NCBI GenBank assembly: GCA_946554335.1
Contig: CAMNSA010000003.1
Span: 124,001 to 188,000, forward strand
Length of the DNA: 64,000 nt
Reading direction: 5' to 3'
Source: an uncultured Neglectibacter sp.
GTDB lineage: Bacteria > Bacillota > Clostridia > Oscillospirales > Acutalibacteraceae
Positions 59,960 through 64,000 of this stretch are shown piece after piece. Below the pieces are notes generated by a model. It was not told where the DNA came from and ran no database searches. It was given only the letters and a program-made list of their open reading frames with translations. Position numbers and translations under genes: made by a program. Positions within the stretch are counted from its first letter, which is position 1. Every line of letters starts with the position of its first letter.

Positions 59960-61408
59960 TCAGTCAGCCGTTCTATAGGTCTGGCTCCGGCTTTGGGGCT
60001 TATCCGGAATCGAGAGCAAGAGCTGTCCTGACCGGATCAGAGGCGTGACATATTTTTTCATGGCGTAGGACCCGGAAGCAACTCCCAAAAATGCCACCAA
60101 TTCTTTTCTGGTCCGCGGCTTTTTACAAAACGCCAACACACCTTTCGGATCCTCCTTTGATTCTTCCCGCGGTGGTCCGGCCTCCTCCTCGCCGTTATAG
60201 AGACAGACCAGAAATTCCCCCCGTTCGTCCCGGAAAACAGGCTCCGGCAGGTCAGCGTCACGCATTGCCATACGGATCCGGGGAATTCCCGAATAGCGAT
60301 TCTCTGTTTCTCCCAACGCTTCCATGGCAGTGACCAGGAACGGATTTCGCGTATCCGGCTGAACCTTTCCCAGCTGGTCTATGGTCAGGCGGCCATACAG
60401 CCCGCCCGGGCTGCGAACCTCCATACGGTTGGAAAACATTGTGATCTGGATCGGCATATTTTCCGTGTGTGTACTGTAGTCCCTATGGACAAGAGCGTTG
60501 AGGATGATTTCGCGCAGAGCATCGGCGGGATACTCCGTCTGATCCGTCCTTTTTCCGGTTTTTGAATCGACACGAATCGCGGTGCGCATATTTTTTTGCA
60601 GAAAGGCCATGGCGCCATCCAGCATTTCCGGAATATTCCCTTCCAGACGCTGGCTATCTGTAAATCGCTGGCCCTGCGTTCCCAACTCCCCCATCTCTTT
60701 TCCCGGAACGCGTGCGGCGATGATACTCAACTGCGGAAAATATACCTGTGGATACAGACAGAACAGCAGAAACGCTGCCAGCGTTGGTTTCCCCTCGTGA
60801 AGGATCCCTGTCATTTCGTAAAGCTGCGGCAAGGATAAAGCGGAAAAATAAGGCCGGTTCAGTTTTCGCCGTTGAATATATTGCTCCAATCGCACCGGGT
60901 CAAGGCTGTTTAGCCCGGCCTCTTCCACAGGCCGGATGTCATCCCGAATTTTTTTACGAAACGCCTCATAGCTGTATACCTCATATTCTGTCATCGGCTT
61001 ATCCGCGTCCCCGACCCGAATGTAGGCGCCCTTCAGCCTTCCTTTTGCCGTCTTGAAGCAGGGCCGCTGTGCAATATCCACCGGAGGTATTTCCGCCGAT
61101 ACAAAGGTCATGCCTCTCTCCTCATAGACCGAAAGGATCGGACGCACTACCGGCGTCATGGCCTCCCCTACCTCCATGAGCTTCTTTTGAAGGTCCTGCG
61201 CGTCATAGACGCCTACCTTCTGAAACCCGACATGCTCATCCACACCAAAAAGGATCGTCCCGCCATCGTCCTGATTCGAAAAGGCACTGAAAGTATCATA
61301 AAGCCGTTCCGGGCAACCCTTCCGAGCGGATTTCACCTCCAGGGTACGGCTTTCACACTTTTCTTTTTGACATTTCAAAAGTAAAGCGTGGAATTCCATC
61401 TCCAACAT
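59960..61408 (-). CDS. AlbA_2 domain / RecG-like ATP-binding regulatory protein
   Basis: 482 residues. N-terminal AlbA_2 (Schlafen-like) domain at about 20-140 with FSNQDDGGTILFGVDEHVGFQKVGVYDAQDLQKKL. A central helical part leads to a GHKL-like ATP-binding region with YPADALREIILNALVHRDYSTHTE and MEVRSPGGLYG, then a C-terminal winged-helix region. Such proteins are usually called transcriptional regulators or ATP-dependent helicase-like, though no helicase motifs are seen here. ATG 61408 has AAAGGAG nine bases upstream. Alone between spoVT and the antiporter. Function unknown; a defence or stress role is only possible. Confidence 0.75.
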   Translation of the reverse strand: MLEMEFHALLLKCQKEKCESRTLEVKSARKGCPERLYDTFSAFSNQDDGGTILFGVDEHVGFQKVGVYDAQDLQKKLMEVGEAMTPVVRPILSVYEERGMTFVSAEIPPVDIAQRPCFKTAKGRLKGAYIRVGDADKPMTEYEVYSYEAFRKKIRDDIRPVEEAGLNSLDPVRLEQYIQRRKLNRPYFSALSLPQLYEMTGILHEGKPTLAAFLLFCLYPQVYFPQLSIIAARVPGKEMGELGTQGQRFTDSQRLEGNIPEMLDGAMAFLQKNMRTAIRVDSKTGKRTDQTEYPADALREIILNALVHRDYSTHTENMPIQITMFSNRMEVRSPGGLYGRLTIDQLGKVQPDTRNPFLVTAMEALGETENRYSGIPRIRMAMRDADLPEPVFRDERGEFLVCLYNGEEEAGPPREESKEDPKGVLAFCKKPRTRKELVAFLGVASGSYAMKKYVTPLIRSGQLLLSIPDKPQSRSQTYRTAD

Positions 61409-61738
61409 AAAACTCAACTCCTTTGAACATATCTTAACACTTTTCTTAACAAATTCATAGTCAAAATTTTAGTTTTAAGAAAAATATTTCATTTTTGTGC
61501 GATTTCTGAAGTTGATTATTTAGAAACCACTGAAAAATTTCACTTATTTTTGAAAAGTGAATTTCATATTTCACTTTTCTATTTCAATTATACGCTCAAC
61601 TTGTATTATTTACGGCTAAAGCGCAGAGCAAACGATTCCTTCCACAGAAAAGCGAAAGAGAGCCATACAGAAAGCTACTTGCCCCTGTACAGCTCTCTAT
61701 CCGGCTCAAAAGAGCCGGTTTTGTTGAAAAGGGAAAAG
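61409..61738. other. 330-base AT-rich gap
   Basis: Between the antiporter gene and the AlbA_2 gene, both minus. Far more AT-rich than flanking genes. It holds a TTGACT near 61466 (minus) with no good -10 at normal spacing, and a hairpin region at 61667-61718 that may terminate the antiporter transcript. No ORF on the minus strand. Confidence 0.5.
61667..61718. terminator. Two hairpins downstream of the antiporter gene
   Basis: On the minus strand AGAGAGC-TACAG pairs with CTGTA-GCTCTCT, followed by TTCGCTTTTC; next to it CCGGCTC-AAAA-GAGCCGG with TTTT on the plus side. Confidence 0.55.
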
Positions 61739-63019
61739 TCACGCGTCTCGCTCGGCCATGTCCTTCTTGCCGCGGGCGCTTTGCTTTCCAGGCTTGATCT
61801 CGCCGGCCTTGGTCAGCGCGATCTTGGTCAGGGTGGGGCCGATGAGCTCGTAGATCATCACGGAGAACAGCACGATGTTCCGGATGATCAGTCCGTCCGG
61901 GCCCAGAGTCTCCGCCATGACAGACATTCCCAAAGCCACGCCTGCCTGAGGCAGCAGGGTGATGCCCAGATATTTCGTAATCATGGGATCACACTTCATA
62001 GCCTTGGCGCTCAGGTGAGAGCCCAGATACTTGCCCAGAGAACGGCTGATGATATAGCAGATCCCGATCCCGATGATCACCGCATCGCCGATGACGCCGA
62101 AATCCAGCTCGGCGCCGCTGAGCACAAAGAAGAGAACATTGAGAGGGCCGGTCCAGCGCTCGGCACGGTCCATCAGCTCTTCGGACACATCGCAGATATT
62201 GCAGAAGATGGTGCCCAGCATCATGCAGGCCAGCAGGGAAGAGAAGCCGCAGTGGATGGAGCCGATCTTGAACTCCATCTGAGAGATGGCTACGGTCAGC
62301 AGCACAAAGGCCACGGCGATAGACATTCTCTTGCTTCTGGAATGGAAGAACTTCTCCGCGTAGTTGAAGGCAAAGCCGCTGAGAGCGCCCAGAGCAAGAG
62401 ACAAAACTACCTCTACAATGGGCTCGGCAACAACGGAGAGAACATCGATCATGCCGCTGTCCAAAGACTTCGCCACGCCGAAGGACACGGAGAAGATCGC
62501 CAGACCCACAGCGTCGTCCAGCGCCACAATAGGCAGCAGGATATCTGTGAGGGGACCCTTGGCCTTATACTGCCGCACCACCATCAAGGTGGCGGCGGGA
62601 GCCGTGGCGGAGGCGATGGCGCCCAGGGTGATGGCGGCTGGAATGGTGAGAATATCCGGAATGGCAAAATGGAGGGCCACCAGGGTAAGATCCACCAAAA
62701 TCGTGGCGGCGACCGCCTGGATGATGCCGATGACGGTGGCCTGTTTCCCGTTCTCTTTCAGCTGAGAAAGGCGGAACTCATTGCCGATGGAAAAGGCGAT
62801 AAAGCCCATGGCGGCGTCAGAGATGATCCCCAGGTTTTTCACCTGGTCCAGTGTCTGGAAACCCAGCCCCGGTACGCCCAGGCGGCCCAGAACAAAGGGC
62901 CCGATCAGGATACCGGCAACCAGATAGGCGGTAACGGCCGGAAGCTTGAAGAGATTTGCCACACGGGACATCAAAAGACCGGCCAACAAACAAACAGAAA
63001 GAAGAAGCAGAATTTCCAT
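61739..63019 (-). CDS. Cation:proton antiporter (CPA2-like, Na+/H+ exchanger domain)
   Basis: 426 residues with about twelve helices. CPA2 features: VTAYLVAGILIGPFVLGRLG in the first helices, the helix-5 region ITLGAIASATAPAATLMVVRQY, PIVALDDAVGLAIFSVSFG with the ion-binding aspartate pair, and a short basic C-terminal tail. Exchanges Na+ or K+ for protons at the membrane. No TrkA-N regulatory domain. ATG 63019 has AAAGGGG seven bases upstream; the track-start nine codons earlier is not needed. Confidence 0.92.
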   Translation of the reverse strand: MEILLLLSVCLLAGLLMSRVANLFKLPAVTAYLVAGILIGPFVLGRLGVPGLGFQTLDQVKNLGIISDAAMGFIAFSIGNEFRLSQLKENGKQATVIGIIQAVAATILVDLTLVALHFAIPDILTIPAAITLGAIASATAPAATLMVVRQYKAKGPLTDILLPIVALDDAVGLAIFSVSFGVAKSLDSGMIDVLSVVAEPIVEVVLSLALGALSGFAFNYAEKFFHSRSKRMSIAVAFVLLTVAISQMEFKIGSIHCGFSSLLACMMLGTIFCNICDVSEELMDRAERWTGPLNVLFFVLSGAELDFGVIGDAVIIGIGICYIISRSLGKYLGSHLSAKAMKCDPMITKYLGITLLPQAGVALGMSVMAETLGPDGLIIRNIVLFSVMIYELIGPTLTKIALTKAGEIKPGKQSARGKKDMAERDA

Positions 63020-63243
63020 ATCAAAACCCCTTTCGGGTGAAAGCACCCAAAAAATCCCAGACTTCTATTATAGCCTTACACGCGGGAAAAGCAAGAGGTT
63101 TTTCACGGAAATCACCTTTTCCGTCAAGACGCTCAAAAGTTTTTCACTCCCATATGGATTCGTCTATTTCTATGAGTTGGTTGGAGGAAGGGAGATTGAC
63201 TTTCCTTGCGCAGGGAGATGGCGAAGGGAAAGGCGAGAAGAAA

Positions 63244-63560
63244 AGGTACCCCTTGGCTCCCTTGCGTAAAGGGCGATGTGTCCCGGTGGGACACGCCCAT
63301 CGCTGACCGAGTTGGCAAACGAGAAAGCTGGCGCGTAGCGCCTGAGGGATCGTTTTGGCGGCCTAAATTATTATCCCTTCCACCATGTTTCGCATGGCCC
63401 CTCTCCCCTTATTCCAAGGGGAGGCAGGAAGGAAAACAAAGAGAGGCAAGCCCATTCTAAACAACTAACGACCAAAAACTAACAACTAAAAGCCGCGCTC
63501 TCCGTCGCGGCAAGGCCGCGCCACCTCCCCTTGCAAGCAAGGGGAGGCAAGGAGGAAAAC
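63244..63560. repeat. Second intergenic repeat cluster, same family as 7120-7500
   Basis: CTTGGCTCCCTTGCGTAAAG near 63250 matches GCTCCTTTGCGTAAAG at 7430. Hairpins GTGTCCC/GGGACAC, CTCCCCTT/AAGGGGAG (63403-63423) and CTCCCCTTG/CAAGGGGAG (63525-63546) follow. ACAACTAACG...ACTAACAACTAA (63461-63489) is the reverse complement form of the TAGTTGTTAG pairs at 7120-7150. Confidence 0.65.
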
Positions 63561-63600
63561 AAGAGGAATAGGAATTAAGAACAAAGGCAAAAAGACAGAA

Positions 63601-63630
63601 CAAGGGGGGCGGATGATTCCGCCCCCCTTG
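63601..63630 (-). terminator. Terminator of the SLH protein gene
   Basis: CAAGGGGGGCGGA / TCCGCCCCCCTTG, 13 perfect pairs with a four-base loop; TTCTGTCTTTTT follows on the minus strand. Confidence 0.8.
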
Positions 63631-63668
63631 CCCTAAGGGATAATTTAAAATTAAGTAGAGTTGAAACC

Positions 63669-64000
63669 TTATTTGTTATTCATGGCCAAAACCATAACTT
63701 TGGCAGCTTCGCTTCTCTTAATATAGTTCTTCGGATTGAAGTTACCCTTATTGTCGCCCTCAAAGATGCCCTCGGCCTTGCAAGCGTACACAAAGCCCTT
63801 GGCCCAGTTGGCGATCTTGGCATCGTCGGCAAACTTGTCAGCAGAGGTGCCCTTCAGATCCAGAGCCTTCGCGATGATCTTAGCAGCAGCCTCACGGGTG
63901 ATGGGGCTGGAAGGAGCAAACTTGCCATTTCCAACGCCATCGATGATGCCCTTGTCAGCGCAGTAGGCAATGGCCTTGGCAGCGCCGCTGGTGCTCTTCA
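63669..64000 (-). CDS. S-layer homology (SLH) domain protein, C-terminal part
   Basis: About 110 C-terminal residues are seen; the gene continues beyond the right edge. Two SLH repeats are recognised: AIAYCADKGIIDGVGNGKFAPSSPITREAAAKIIAKAL and FVYACKAEGIFEGDNKGNFNPKNYIKRSEAAKVM, each with the fixed pattern of a hydrophobic helix, G-x-F-x-P and a T/S-R-x-E-A-A. SLH domains bind pyruvylated secondary cell wall polymer and fix proteins to the surface. Codon use is more biased and lysine-rich, as for a highly expressed surface protein. Confidence 0.88.
   Translation of the reverse strand, partial: KSTSGAAKAIAYCADKGIIDGVGNGKFAPSSPITREAAAKIIAKALDLKGTSADKFADDAKIANWAKGFVYACKAEGIFEGDNKGNFNPKNYIKRSEAAKVMVLAMNNK

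Larger units (their letters stand above)
63020..63668. other. 649-base gap with repeats
   Basis: Between the SLH gene and the antiporter, both minus. Apart from the repeat cluster (63244-63560) and the SLH terminator (63601-63630) I see no gene. The ORFs here have no binding sites and follow the repeat palindromes. Confidence 0.6.

Noticed and set aside
61550..63040. 496-codon plus-strand ORF opposite the antiporter
   Set aside because: Antisense shadow; His/Gly/Asp-rich product of the reversed hydrophobic codons.

Overview
The window reads as chromosomal DNA of an endospore-forming Firmicute of class Clostridia, most likely in or near the order Oscillospirales. This taxonomic call is inference. 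It rests on fairly GC-rich coding sequence, AGGAGG-type ribosome binding sites, the Gram-positive order rimP-nusA-ylxR-ylxQ-infB-rbfA-nrnA-truB-ribF, sporulation and germination genes (spoVT, a cwlJ-gerQ pair, a GerMN-like protein), an S-layer-homology protein and clostridial families (DUF3842, a CoA-dehydratase activase pair, DegV). I saw no tRNA, rRNA, CRISPR array, prophage or complete insertion sequence.

Layout. 1-2.7 kb, minus: an alanine/glycine-type sodium symporter (cut by the window edge), a degenerate-looking amidase-fold protein, a polysaccharide deacetylase and a haemolysin-III membrane protein. 2.7-7.1 kb, plus: a long structured leader followed by a heterodimeric multidrug-type ABC exporter. 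7.1-7.5 kb: an intergenic repeat cluster whose family recurs at 63.2-63.6 kb. 7.5-14.1 kb, minus: a small membrane protein and a complete oppABCDF peptide uptake operon, with a terminator hairpin between oppA and oppB. 14.7-21.5 kb, plus: YihY-type membrane protein, a sigma-like/GerMN-like hybrid, DUF3842, MmcQ, Nudix, rimO, pgsA, then two small exported proteins, one AT-rich and with an odd start. 21.6-26.4 kb, minus: gerQ, cwlJ, Nudix, araB, araR (with a clear promoter and operator) and a thioesterase. 26.7-38.6 kb, plus: a split activase/dehydratase pair, DegV, YczE-like, glyoxalase-like, ADP-ribosylglycohydrolase with ribokinase, nitroreductase and a MATE exporter. 38.6-42.1 kb, minus: Gfo/Idh oxidoreductase, phosphoglucomutase, YfcE-like phosphoesterase. 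42.6-43.8 kb, plus: three unrecognised small genes. 43.9-59 kb, minus: proA, proB, mnmA, pnp, rpsO, then the large translation/transcription operon rimP to ribF with a SagB-type nitroreductase inserted. 59.3-64 kb, minus: spoVT, an AlbA_2/ATPase regulator, a cation/proton antiporter and the end of an SLH protein.

Functionally most of the window is housekeeping: translation initiation and ribosome maturation, tRNA and rRNA-protein modification, RNA decay, proline synthesis and phospholipid synthesis. Accessory modules cover peptide uptake, arabinose-type sugar control, drug export and spore germination. The most unusual points are: the structured leader before the ABC exporter; a polysaccharide deacetylase whose start lies inside a terminator-like hairpin; a seven-adenine tract that puts the best start of a small exported protein out of frame; a 40-base exact copy of the end of infB just downstream of it; the sigma-like/GerMN-like hybrid; and the three-gene unknown cluster at 42.6-43.8 kb. 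Nothing here clearly amounts to a complete new defence or biosynthetic system.
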